From an uncultured Paracoccaceae bacterium (GTDB lineage: Bacteria > Pseudomonadota > Alphaproteobacteria > Rhodobacterales > Rhodobacteraceae), in NCBI GenBank assembly GCA_947489445.1, contig CANLDN010000013.1, positions 46,722-110,721 of the forward strand: a DNA stretch of 64,000 nt. Direction: 5' to 3'. Below, piece after piece: positions 26,475 through 34,989 of the stretch; positions within the stretch are counted from its first letter, which is position 1, and each line of letters starts with the position of its first letter. Below the pieces are notes generated by a model that was given only the letters and a program-made list of their open reading frames with translations, was not told the origin of the DNA and ran no database searches. A program made the translations under genes and the position numbers.

Positions 26475-28295
26475 ATGGACGACCAGAACAAGAACCTCAT
26501 CCTGGCGACAGTGCTGAGCTTTGGGGTCATCATGGCCTGGACTGTACTGTTCCCACCCGAAGACTTGCCCGTCGATCCCGCGACACAAACGACGACCAGC
26601 GCAGAGGATCCCACCCTGCCCACAGCTGATCCGGTGACTGGCGCCGCAACCACGCCGACCGAAGCACCAGAGCCGGCAACACAGGCGGCACGGATCGCCA
26701 TTGAAACCGGCGAATTCAGCGGATCATTGTCATTGCAAGGTGGTCGGATTGACGACCTTGCGCTGAACAACTACCGCGAAACGATTGATCCTGATGCTGA
26801 TGTTGTGCGCCTGCTCAGGCCAGTGGGCGAACCCGGCGCATATTTCGCGACCTTCGGCTGGACGGCGACAGAGGGGCTTGATGCCACATTGGTGCCCGGC
26901 CCGGATACCATCTGGTCAGTCGAAAGCGGTGACACACTGACACCTGACAGCCCTGTCACACTGATCTGGGACAATGGGGCTGGCCAAGTATTCCGCAAGA
27001 CTGTGTCTGTCGATGATGAGTTCTTATTCACCTTTGAACAAAGCGTGCAGAATGCGAGCGATACGGCCGTGTCTGCCCGCCCCTATGGCCTGTTGCGCCG
27101 TCATGGCCAACCTGATGATTTGAAGAATTTCTTTATCCTGCACGAGGGCCTTGTGCGGATGACAGATGGTGAGTTGGAAGAAACCGGTTATGACGACATC
27201 ACCGACTATGAAGTTGACCCACGCGAGCGCACTCAAGCAGAGCGGTTGGATGTCACGGCCTCCGGCTGGATCGGGTATACCGACCATTACTGGATGACGA
27301 CACTGATCCCGGATCAATCCTCGCCGTTCCGGTCCACATCCAAGTATTTCGACAGCCGTGATCTATATCAGGCAGAGGCGGTGATGCCGATCGAAACGAT
27401 TGCGCCCGGTGAAACCGCGACTGTCACGACACGCCTTTTTGCGGGTGCCAAGGAATGGGAAGCCATTCGGCATTATGAAAACGAAGAAGGTGTCGCCGGG
27501 TTTCTGGACAGTATCGACTGGGGTTGGTTCTTTTTCCTCACCAAACCGATTTTTGCGCTGTTGCATTTCCTGAATATCTACATTGGCAACATGGGTTGGT
27601 CGATCCTGATGCTGACCGTGATCCTCAAGATCATCGTTTTGCCGCTGGCCTATAAATCCTACGTCTCTATGGCGCGGATGAAGGAACTGCAGCCGGAGAT
27701 GGAAGCACTGAAAGAACGCACCGGCGATGACAAGCAGGCCATGCAGCAAGGCATGATGAAGCTTTATAAAGATAATAAGGTGAACCCGGCGGCCGGGTGT
27801 CTGCCGATCCTGCTGCAAATCCCGATCTTCTTTTCGCTTTATAAGGTGATCTTCGTCACCATCGAACTACGCCACGCCCCGTGGATTGGCTGGATACGTG
27901 ACCTCAGCGCACCTGACCCGTCTTCCATTGCGAACCTATTTGGCCTTTTGCCATGGGCAGGACCGGAACCAGGGTCGATCCTTGCGCTGATGCTGATCGG
28001 TATCCTGCCTATCATGCTGGGCGTATCCATGTGGATGCAGCAGAAACTGAACCCGGCCCCAACCGATCCGACACAGCAGATGATCTTTGCCTGGATGCCT
28101 TGGGTGTTCATGTTCATGCTGGGGTCGTTCGCGTCCGGTCTGGTGCTCTACTGGATCGCCAACAACGTCATCACCTTTATCCAGCAATATGCGATCATGC
28201 GCAGCCATGGGGCCAAGCCGGATGTCTTTGGCAACATCAAGTCGAGCATCAAACGCAAGAAGCCTGTGGACCTCGACAAACCGAAGGACAAATAG
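26475..28295 (+). CDS. yidC: membrane protein insertase YidC
   Basis: 606 residues, longer than E. coli YidC (548) mainly in the periplasmic domain. The N-terminal membrane anchor (KNLILATVLSFGVIMAWTVLF) is followed by a Thr/Pro-rich linker, the large P1 beta domain, and the conserved core from about 355. Core motifs include GWSILMLTVILKIIVLPL, a positively charged C1 loop, NPAAGCLPILLQIPIFFSLY and SGLVLYWIANNVIT. It inserts inner-membrane proteins with or without SecYEG. It is directly followed by the MOSC gene with no gap. The rpmH-rnpA genes that often sit upstream are not present here. Confidence 0.96.
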   Translation: MDDQNKNLILATVLSFGVIMAWTVLFPPEDLPVDPATQTTTSAEDPTLPTADPVTGAATTPTEAPEPATQAARIAIETGEFSGSLSLQGGRIDDLALNNYRETIDPDADVVRLLRPVGEPGAYFATFGWTATEGLDATLVPGPDTIWSVESGDTLTPDSPVTLIWDNGAGQVFRKTVSVDDEFLFTFEQSVQNASDTAVSARPYGLLRRHGQPDDLKNFFILHEGLVRMTDGELEETGYDDITDYEVDPRERTQAERLDVTASGWIGYTDHYWMTTLIPDQSSPFRSTSKYFDSRDLYQAEAVMPIETIAPGETATVTTRLFAGAKEWEAIRHYENEEGVAGFLDSIDWGWFFFLTKPIFALLHFLNIYIGNMGWSILMLTVILKIIVLPLAYKSYVSMARMKELQPEMEALKERTGDDKQAMQQGMMKLYKDNKVNPAAGCLPILLQIPIFFSLYKVIFVTIELRHAPWIGWIRDLSAPDPSSIANLFGLLPWAGPEPGSILALMLIGILPIMLGVSMWMQQKLNPAPTDPTQQMIFAWMPWVFMFMLGSFASGLVLYWIANNVITFIQQYAIMRSHGAKPDVFGNIKSSIKRKKPVDLDKPKDK

Positions 28296-29051
28296 ATGGC
28301 GACCGTCTCTGCCCTGTGGCGTCACCCGATCAAAAGCCACGGGCGCGAGGCGTTGGATGCGGTCACTTTGGTGGCGGGTCAGACCATGCCATGGGATCGC
28401 CATTGGGCAGTAACACATGAGAAGTCAAAATTTGACGCCGATAACCCCGAATGGGTCATGTGTCGGAACTTCATGATTGGGGCAAGCACCGCCGGGTTGG
28501 CCGGGATATGGGCGGAACTGGATGAGGCAACTGCAACGGTCACACTGCGCCATGTCGACCTTGGCGAAATCACATTTAGCCCCGATGACCCGGCGGATGT
28601 CGCACAGTTTATCACATGGGTCAGCCCCGTTTGCCCGCCGGAGAAGTTGCGACCCGCTGGCATCGTCAAGGCACCGGGGCGCGGCATGACCGACAGCGCA
28701 TTCCCCTCAATCTCGATCATGAACGAAGCAAGCCACAAGGCCGTTGCCGGGCGGCTGGGTCGCCCGTTAGAGATGGAACGCTGGCGCGGGAACATCTGGT
28801 TTGATGGGTCTGCCCCCTGGGAGGAATTCGAGTGGATCGACCAGGACCTGCGGATTGGGGAAGCCATACTAAGAGTCCACGAACGGATCGAACGCTGTAA
28901 CCACACCAAATCCAACCCCCGCACCGGCAAGCGCGACACGGACACTCTCTCCGTCTTGCGCGACGGCTGGGACCATCAAGATTTTGGCATCTATGCGGAA
29001 GTGACCACCGGCGGTAACGTCCGCGTTGGTGATAAGGTCGAGGTGATCTGA
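28296..29051 (+). CDS. MOSC-domain protein
   Basis: 251 residues. The N-terminal MOSC_N-like strand (VSALWRHPIKSHGREAL) is followed by a C-terminal MOSC domain with the conserved cysteine region ERCNHTKSNPRTG. MOSC domains carry sulfur for molybdenum-cofactor enzymes. The partner enzyme is not visible here. It starts one base after the yidC stop and is followed at once by engB, an order common in related genomes. Confidence 0.85.
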   Translation: MATVSALWRHPIKSHGREALDAVTLVAGQTMPWDRHWAVTHEKSKFDADNPEWVMCRNFMIGASTAGLAGIWAELDEATATVTLRHVDLGEITFSPDDPADVAQFITWVSPVCPPEKLRPAGIVKAPGRGMTDSAFPSISIMNEASHKAVAGRLGRPLEMERWRGNIWFDGSAPWEEFEWIDQDLRIGEAILRVHERIERCNHTKSNPRTGKRDTDTLSVLRDGWDHQDFGIYAEVTTGGNVRVGDKVEVI

Positions 29052-29052
29052 T

Positions 29053-29700
29053 ATGGAACTCCGCTTTCCTGAGGTTGAAACCCCTGATCCACAAACGCTC
29101 GAAAAAGGGCGCTTGTTGTTTGCGGGCGAGACCGAGTTCGTCAAAGGGGTGGTCGCCATGGACGGCCTGCCGCCTGCTGATCGGATCGAGGTCTGCTTTG
29201 CAGGGCGCTCCAACGTAGGCAAATCATCCCTTATCAATGCACTTACGGGCCGCAAAGGATTGGCGCGCGCGTCAAACACACCCGGTCGGACGCAAGAGAT
29301 CAATTTTTTTACCGCTGGTGATTTTTATGTGGTCGACCTGCCAGGCTATGGCTTTGCCAATGCGCCAGTGGCCGTAGTTGAAAAATGGCAGCGGCTGCTC
29401 AAACAATACCTGTCGGGGCGCCAGACCCTGCGCCGCGTGTTTGTGCTGATCGATGCGCGGCACGGGGCCAAGGCGGTGGATGAAGAGATCATGACCTTGC
29501 TGGACAGCTCAGCCGTGACGTTTCAGGTGGTGATGACCAAGGTCGACAAGGTGAAAGGCAAGGCGCTTGATGAGGCGCTGGCCAAAACGCGCAATGCATT
29601 GGCCAAACATCCCGCTGCTTTTCCTGAGTTAATCCTGACCTCGTCCGAGAAGGGCGAAGGTATCCCAACCCTACGTGCGATCATCGCGGGGATCGAATGA
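29053..29700 (+). CDS. engB: ribosome-biogenesis GTPase EngB (YihA/YsxC)
   Basis: 215 residues. G1 is GRSNVGKSS (51-59), G3 is DLPGYG (95-100) and G4 is TKVDK (162-166), with the EngB-specific NTPGRTQEINFF after switch I. It is essential for 50S assembly in many bacteria. The stop overlaps the argB start (ATGA). Confidence 0.95.
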   Translation: MELRFPEVETPDPQTLEKGRLLFAGETEFVKGVVAMDGLPPADRIEVCFAGRSNVGKSSLINALTGRKGLARASNTPGRTQEINFFTAGDFYVVDLPGYGFANAPVAVVEKWQRLLKQYLSGRQTLRRVFVLIDARHGAKAVDEEIMTLLDSSAVTFQVVMTKVDKVKGKALDEALAKTRNALAKHPAAFPELILTSSEKGEGIPTLRAIIAGIE

Positions 29701-30569
29701 AGCCAAGGACCCAAGACATGAACCGTGATTGGATCGCAACCGCCAGCACCCTGTCCCAAGCGCTACCGTACATGCAGCGCTATGCAGGCGCGACTGTGGT
29801 GATCAAACTTGGCGGTAACGCCATGGGCAGTGATGCGGCCATGCGCAGCTTTGCCCGCGATGTCGTGCTGATGCGGCAGGTCGGCCTGAACCCCGTCGTG
29901 GTGCATGGCGGCGGGCCAATGATCAACGAAATGCTGGCGAAACTTGATATCAAGTCCGAATTCGTGAACGGCAAGCGCGTGACGGATCAGGCGACCATGG
30001 ATGTGGTCGAAATGGTCCTGTCCGGCAAGGTGAACAACCGGCTGGTGCAAGCGATCAGCGAAGAAGGCGGCAAGGCTGTCGGCCTGTCCGGCAAAGACGC
30101 CAACCTGATGATCTGCGAACAGACCCATGCCGATCTGGGCTTTGTCGGCACACCTGTGGACGTTGACCCAACGATCCTGCGCGATCTGCATGCCGCCCAT
30201 GCGATCCCCGTGATTGCGCCCCTTGGAATGGGCCGGGAGGGCGAGACGTTCAATGTGAACGGCGATACGGCTGCTGGGGCGATTGCTGCCGCGCTTAAGG
30301 CCGACCGCCTGTTGCTGCTGACGGATGTGGCTGGCGTCAAGGACAAGGACGGTAATGTCCTGACCGAGATTGCACCCGCCAAGATTGACGACCTCATTGC
30401 GGATGGTACCATTGCCGGTGGCATGATCCCCAAAACAGAAACGGCCCTTGCCGCGATGGCGGCTGGGGTCCGCGCGGTTGTCATTCTGGATGGGCGCGCG
30501 CCCAACGCCTGCCTGTTGGAGCTGTTTACCGATCACGGCGCTGGTTCGCTGATCCGCGAGCCGCGCTGA
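29697..30569 (+). CDS. argB: acetylglutamate kinase
   Basis: 290 residues; second step of arginine biosynthesis, phosphorylating N-acetyl-L-glutamate. Family motifs are VVIKLGGNAMGS (35-45), VVVHGGGPMINEML, and the C-terminal AGGMIPKTETALAA. The start in the ATGA overlap is used. An in-frame ATG seven codons later (MNRDWIATA) has an AAGGA ribosome site and may be the true start. Confidence 0.95.
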   Translation: MKPRTQDMNRDWIATASTLSQALPYMQRYAGATVVIKLGGNAMGSDAAMRSFARDVVLMRQVGLNPVVVHGGGPMINEMLAKLDIKSEFVNGKRVTDQATMDVVEMVLSGKVNNRLVQAISEEGGKAVGLSGKDANLMICEQTHADLGFVGTPVDVDPTILRDLHAAHAIPVIAPLGMGREGETFNVNGDTAAGAIAAALKADRLLLLTDVAGVKDKDGNVLTEIAPAKIDDLIADGTIAGGMIPKTETALAAMAAGVRAVVILDGRAPNACLLELFTDHGAGSLIREPR

Positions 30570-30635
30570 TCGGATAGTCGCACCAAACGCAAACTGTGCT
30601 AGCATCCGGCTATTCAAACGATAAAGGATAGATTG

Positions 30636-31136
30636 ATGCGTATTTTTATAACAGCTGCGGCTATGGCCCTGACCTCCACCCCTGCCCTGGCGATTGACCC
30701 TTGCCTTACCGGCAATTGGCAGGCTGATCTGAATGATCTGGGACAAATGATAGGGGGACAGATGGGTGGTAGCGTCACGGTCACGGATGGTACTATCGCG
30801 ATGATGATCAGCACCGATGATAATCTGACGATGACGATCAGTGATCTGCGCTACAATATGCAGATGCCGGATATTCCCGCCACGCTCGTCACGATCAACG
30901 GCATCAGCAGTGCGGCGATGATGGCAGAAGGCGGCAGTTGGACCGCGACAAACACAGATTTTGATCTTGTCGCCTCTGCCGATGTAATGGGGCAAACGAT
31001 GGTGATCCCGTTTGATTCCGATACCGGTCTATTTGGCGGTGGTGACGGCACCTATGAATGCGCAGGCGACACTGTCACATTCATATCTGCTGGTGATGTT
31101 CCACGTATGCCGCGCCAATGGGTGCGCATTGACTGA
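30636..31136 (+). CDS. small secreted protein of unknown function
   Basis: 166 residues from ATG 30636 with a Sec signal peptide (MRIFITAAAMALTSTPALA, then IDPC). The mature protein is Met/Thr/Ser-rich with two cysteines (CLTGNW near the start, TYECAGD near the end), perhaps a disulfide. The beta-strand-like alternation and the GNW start suggest a small lipocalin-like or avidin-like barrel, but that is a guess. It overlaps the next gene by 8 bases. Confidence 0.7.
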   Translation: MRIFITAAAMALTSTPALAIDPCLTGNWQADLNDLGQMIGGQMGGSVTVTDGTIAMMISTDDNLTMTISDLRYNMQMPDIPATLVTINGISSAAMMAEGGSWTATNTDFDLVASADVMGQTMVIPFDSDTGLFGGGDGTYECAGDTVTFISAGDVPRMPRQWVRID

Positions 31137-31767
31137 TCTGGCGCTGATCAGCGCACTGGAAAATCATGGACTGCAATCGATGGGCGGGTTCGCGATCGCG
31201 CCAGACGATGATCTGCCTCTGGCGTCTGGAACTGTTCTGCTTGTTGGACCAGACGAACCTCGGTTCTGGGCTGTATTTTCAACCAGCGCGCAATATCGCG
31301 ACGGTCTGGCCGACCCGCTGGATCGTTGGTCACGGGCGGCCCTTGAGCCGATAGCACGGGCCTTTGGCGGGCACGCGCTCTACCCTTTCGGCGGACCACC
31401 CTACCATCCGTTTCATACATGGGCGCTCCGCACGGGGCGATCCTGGGCGTCACCCATCGGGTTCTTGGTACATGATCAAGCCGGTCTTTTCGCATCCTAT
31501 CGCGGAGCGCTGGTGCTGCCATGGGCAATGGATCTGACGACCGCCGAACGGCCCTGCGACACCTGCCCCGACCAACCTTGTAAAACGGCCTGCCCCGTCA
31601 ATGCCTTCGCCAACGGCTATGATGTTGATGCCTGCAAGACGTATCTGCGCAGCGCCGCCGGTACGGATTGCATGACGCGCGGATGTGCGGCACGTTCGGC
31701 CTGCCCGGTTGGCCAGGGCCGCAGGCAACCCGCCCAAGACGCGTTTCATATGGAGGCCTTTCTATGA
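31129..31767 (+). CDS. ferredoxin-like 4Fe-4S protein
   Basis: 212 residues starting at TTG 31129, overlapping the previous gene by 8 bases; ATG 31096 is an alternative. The C-terminal quarter carries two cysteine clusters, CDTCPDQPCKTACPVNAF and CMTRGCAARSACPVGQ, typical of a 2x[4Fe-4S] domain as in epoxyqueuosine reductase-related proteins. The N-terminal 150 residues are soluble with no cofactor motif I can name. The stop overlaps the sixA start (ATGA). Confidence 0.75.
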   Translation: MTDLALISALENHGLQSMGGFAIAPDDDLPLASGTVLLVGPDEPRFWAVFSTSAQYRDGLADPLDRWSRAALEPIARAFGGHALYPFGGPPYHPFHTWALRTGRSWASPIGFLVHDQAGLFASYRGALVLPWAMDLTTAERPCDTCPDQPCKTACPVNAFANGYDVDACKTYLRSAAGTDCMTRGCAARSACPVGQGRRQPAQDAFHMEAFL

Positions 31768-32291
31768 CCTTGCGCCTGATCCTGATCCGCCATGCAAAAT
31801 CCAGTTGGAGCGACCCTTTCGCAGACGATCACGCACGCGTGCTTAACAAGCGCGGGCGCGCTTCCGCCGAGGCAATTGGCAAGTGGATGGCCAAGCACGC
31901 ATATCTGCCAGACGTCGTGCTTTGTTCAGACGCGGTGCGGACACAGGAAACGGCAGAGCTCATCCTGCCGCAACTGTCACCCACACCAAAGCTACGCCTG
32001 TCACCGATGCTGTATCATGCGGCCCCTGATACCATTGTGGATATGCTTCACCGAGAAGATGCAGGGGCGATTGCGATTATCGGGCATAATCCCGGCATCG
32101 GCATGATGGCCAATGGATTGGTATCCAGCGCGCCGAACCATCATCGGTTCAGCGATTATCCCACCTGCGCGACAACAATCATCGACTTCGATATCGCCGG
32201 ATGGGGCGACATGCAGCGAGGTCAGGGAAGGGCTGTGGATTTTGTTGTGCCGCGTGACCTGATTGGCACTGCGGGGCCAGACACAGACTAA
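31764..32291 (+). CDS. sixA: SixA-type phosphohistidine phosphatase
   Basis: 175 residues. The histidine phosphatase motif RHAKSSW is at the N-terminus, with VLCSDAVRTQETAEL and the second catalytic His in IIGHNPGIGMMA. SixA-like enzymes remove phosphate from histidine of phosphotransferase or two-component proteins; substrates here are unknown. It is the last gene of the plus-strand run and is followed at once by a bidirectional terminator. Confidence 0.85.
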   Translation: MTLRLILIRHAKSSWSDPFADDHARVLNKRGRASAEAIGKWMAKHAYLPDVVLCSDAVRTQETAELILPQLSPTPKLRLSPMLYHAAPDTIVDMLHREDAGAIAIIGHNPGIGMMANGLVSSAPNHHRFSDYPTCATTIIDFDIAGWGDMQRGQGRAVDFVVPRDLIGTAGPDTD

Positions 32292-32319
32292 AAAGCCCCG
32301 GCGCAATAACCGGGGCTTT
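32292..32319. terminator. bidirectional rho-independent terminator
   Basis: AAAGCCCCGG-8-CCGGGGCTTT, a perfect 10-base stem between the convergent sixA and aapP genes, with T-rich flanks on both strands (TGTTGTTT on plus, TTAGTCTG on minus). Confidence 0.9.
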
Positions 32320-32324
32320 GTTGT

Positions 32325-33116
32325 TTAGTGGCCGAGGATCTGGCTGAGGAACAATTGCGTCCGTTCCGATTGCGGGTTGAGGAAGAATTCCTCGGGCTCG
32401 TTCTGTTCGACGATCTGGCCCTGGTCCATAAAGATGACGCGGTTGGCGACCTGCCGGGCAAAGCCCATCTCGTGCGTCACGCAAAGCATGGTCATGCCTT
32501 CCTCGGCCAGCTCAATCATCGTATCAAGCACTTCCTTGATCATCTCTGGGTCAAGCGCCGATGTGGGCTCATCAAACAGCATGATACGTGGCTTCATGCA
32601 CAACGAACGGGCAATCGCCACACGCTGCTGCTGACCACCCGATAACTGGCCAGGGTATTTATCGGCTTGCTCTGGGATCTTGACCTTTTCAAGGAAGTGC
32701 ATCGCCGTTTCTTCGGCTTCCTTCTTGGGTGTCTTACGCACCCAGATTGGGGCCAGCGTGCAGTTTTCCAAAATCGTCAGATGCGGGAACAGGTTGAAGT
32801 GCTGAAAACACATGCCAACCTCTGACCGGATCTTATCGATGTTTTTCAGATCCGACGACAGTTCAGTGCCATCCACCATGATCTGACCCGCCTGATGTTC
32901 TTCCAGCCGGTTGATGCAACGGATCAAGGTCGATTTGCCGGACCCGGACGGGCCGCAAATCACGATCCGTTCGCCACGCTGCACCGTCAGATTGATGTCG
33001 CGCAGCACATGGAACGTGCCGTACCACTTGTTCATATTGGTGATCTCAATCGCGACTTCGTCAGAAACCTGCATCTGACTGCGATCAACCGTGCGTTCTT
33101 TTGTCATTTCAACCAT
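32325..33116 (-). CDS. aapP: general L-amino acid ABC transporter, ATP-binding protein
   Basis: 263 residues. Walker A is GPSGSGKST, the signature is LSGGQQQRVAIARSL, and Walker B is IMLFDEPTSALDP; the start of the core, ITNMNKWYGTFHVLRDINLTV, is typical of polar amino acid importers (GlnQ/AapP). It energises uptake through AapQM. It is the last gene of aapJQMP, 12 bases after aapM. Confidence 0.93.
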   Translation of the reverse strand: MVEMTKERTVDRSQMQVSDEVAIEITNMNKWYGTFHVLRDINLTVQRGERIVICGPSGSGKSTLIRCINRLEEHQAGQIMVDGTELSSDLKNIDKIRSEVGMCFQHFNLFPHLTILENCTLAPIWVRKTPKKEAEETAMHFLEKVKIPEQADKYPGQLSGGQQQRVAIARSLCMKPRIMLFDEPTSALDPEMIKEVLDTMIELAEEGMTMLCVTHEMGFARQVANRVIFMDQGQIVEQNEPEEFFLNPQSERTQLFLSQILGH

Positions 33117-33128
33117 TGTCAGGTCTCC

Positions 33129-34988
33129 TTAGCGGTGTTCACGCTGAAGCTTGCGCTCCAGGTAAAGTGAGTAGCGGCCCATGCTGAAGCAGAAGATAAA
33201 GAACAGCAGGCCTATGAAGATGAACAGCTCCCAATAGATGCCGTTCCAGTCGGTCGAGGCACGGATCGCATTGGTCAGTCCGATGGGGTCCAGCAGGCCG
33301 ATAAAGACCACCAGCACGGTGTCCTTGAACAGACCAATGAAGGTGTTGACGATACCCGGGATCGAGATTTTCAGCGCCTGCGGCAGAATGATCAGCCGCA
33401 TGGATTGCCAGTAATCAAGACCCAGACTATCCGCCCCCTCATACTGTCCCTTGGGCAGGGCAGCCAGACCACCGCGGATCACCTCGGCGATATAAGCCGC
33501 CGAGAAGAAGGTGACCATAATGATAACCCGCAACATCAGATCAAAATTAGTGCCCGGTGGCAGGAAGTAGTTCAACAGCAACGATGCCGTGATCAGCCAA
33601 ACGATCAGGGGAACGCCCCGGATCACCTCGATAAAGGCGACGCTAGATTTGTTGATGATCAGCAGCGGCGACTGACGGCCAAGGGCCAGCAAGATACCCA
33701 ACGGCAGCGACAGGACAATGCCCGCCACACCGATGATGATCCCCAGCATAAAGCCACCGATTTCGCGACTTTGCACCGGCTCTAGCCCGACCCGGCCAAG
33801 CGTGGCATAGGTTGATCGCAGCGCGTCTTCCAGAGTTGCCGCCTGCTCTTCGGCGGCCAATGCGGCCTCCAACGCTTCTCGTTCATCCGAAGTCGCGTCA
33901 CCCGCGCCATCCATCGAAATCAGATTGGCAACGGCATCCGGCAGATTGGCGCGCAACGTCTCAGCCCGTTCTGTGACATTTGGCAGTTGCGCATCCTGCG
34001 CCTCCAACAGACGTGTCCGGGCCAGAAGGCTGCGCGCCTCTGACAAATCCTCATCCAGCAAAAACGCGGCGACGGCTGCATCAGATGCCTCGCGACGGGT
34101 AGCCATCAAAACATCCATCTGCGCCAGAAACGCAGTACGCGCTGCATCAAAGTTGGGCGAACCCTCAGCGCGCAGAGCCAGCGCCTCTTCAAGCAACGCA
34201 GTTTTGGTCGCCGCTTCTTCGGTCGCACGAGCCGTCAACGCATCACGTTGCGCTTCCAACTCTTCAAAGCGAGGAGTCATGGTTTCGGCCATCTCGCTCA
34301 GCTCAGTGGTTTTACTTTCGATCCGCGCCTCACCAACGATACGGTGCAGCGTATCGGTCGCCCATGGGGTGACCAAACCCCACCATATCAAGGCTACGAC
34401 GATCGCACCAATGACGCCGGCAATGGCACCGCCCACCTTGGACAGTTCGCGCAATGCGACGACGCCAACGACAAAGCCCAGCAGAACGAAAAGCGGGCTC
34501 CAGATTGAACCACCCCAAATCAGCCAGACGGCCAGAAACGGGTAAACCAACGAAAACCACATCATCTGGCGCGGGAGCTGTTCCGAAAACAGGATCGGGG
34601 CGAGTGCGACAAAGAATAGGACAAACGCCAAGATCGGGCGCCAGTACAGGTCCGACGGGTAGAAGCCGAATAGCAACTGCACCCAACGGTCGGTGATGAC
34701 GGCAAAACAGGCCCCGTCATGGCTGCTCATCCCATCGACCGACAGAACCTCGCGGCATTCGGATAGTGATCCGGCGGTCCAAACACTGTTGAGGAGCCAG
34801 GGAATCAGGCCGGACAATGCCCAGTAGACCACTAGTAGCGACAGCACCGTCAGGATCGCGTTTAGCCAGCTGGAGAACAGGTTTTCCCGCAGCCATTTGA
34901 CAGCACCCTTTTCGCGCAATGGCGGATCGGATTCAGGTAGCATCTTGTCGCGAACAAAGGTGCTGGATTGTGCGTGTGTATCAGACAT
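33129..34988 (-). CDS. aapM: general L-amino acid ABC transporter permease AapM with a large insertion
   Basis: 619 residues, against roughly 380-430 for usual AapM/BztC. N-terminal membrane segments (about 43-65, 118-134, 142-180 and 186-205) are followed by an Ala/Glu/Arg-rich, probably coiled-coil stretch at about 211-405 (for example SEMAETMTPRFEELEAQRDA). The permease core then starts GGFMLGIIIGVAGIVLSLPLG, with the EAA-type loop GADSLGLDYWQSMRLIILPQA. The insertion falls in the loop before the core, normally periplasmic and short. It is co-transcribed with aapQ (gap of one base). Confidence 0.9.
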   Translation of the reverse strand: MSDTHAQSSTFVRDKMLPESDPPLREKGAVKWLRENLFSSWLNAILTVLSLLVVYWALSGLIPWLLNSVWTAGSLSECREVLSVDGMSSHDGACFAVITDRWVQLLFGFYPSDLYWRPILAFVLFFVALAPILFSEQLPRQMMWFSLVYPFLAVWLIWGGSIWSPLFVLLGFVVGVVALRELSKVGGAIAGVIGAIVVALIWWGLVTPWATDTLHRIVGEARIESKTTELSEMAETMTPRFEELEAQRDALTARATEEAATKTALLEEALALRAEGSPNFDAARTAFLAQMDVLMATRREASDAAVAAFLLDEDLSEARSLLARTRLLEAQDAQLPNVTERAETLRANLPDAVANLISMDGAGDATSDEREALEAALAAEEQAATLEDALRSTYATLGRVGLEPVQSREIGGFMLGIIIGVAGIVLSLPLGILLALGRQSPLLIINKSSVAFIEVIRGVPLIVWLITASLLLNYFLPPGTNFDLMLRVIIMVTFFSAAYIAEVIRGGLAALPKGQYEGADSLGLDYWQSMRLIILPQALKISIPGIVNTFIGLFKDTVLVVFIGLLDPIGLTNAIRASTDWNGIYWELFIFIGLLFFIFCFSMGRYSLYLERKLQREHR

Positions 34989-34989
34989 C

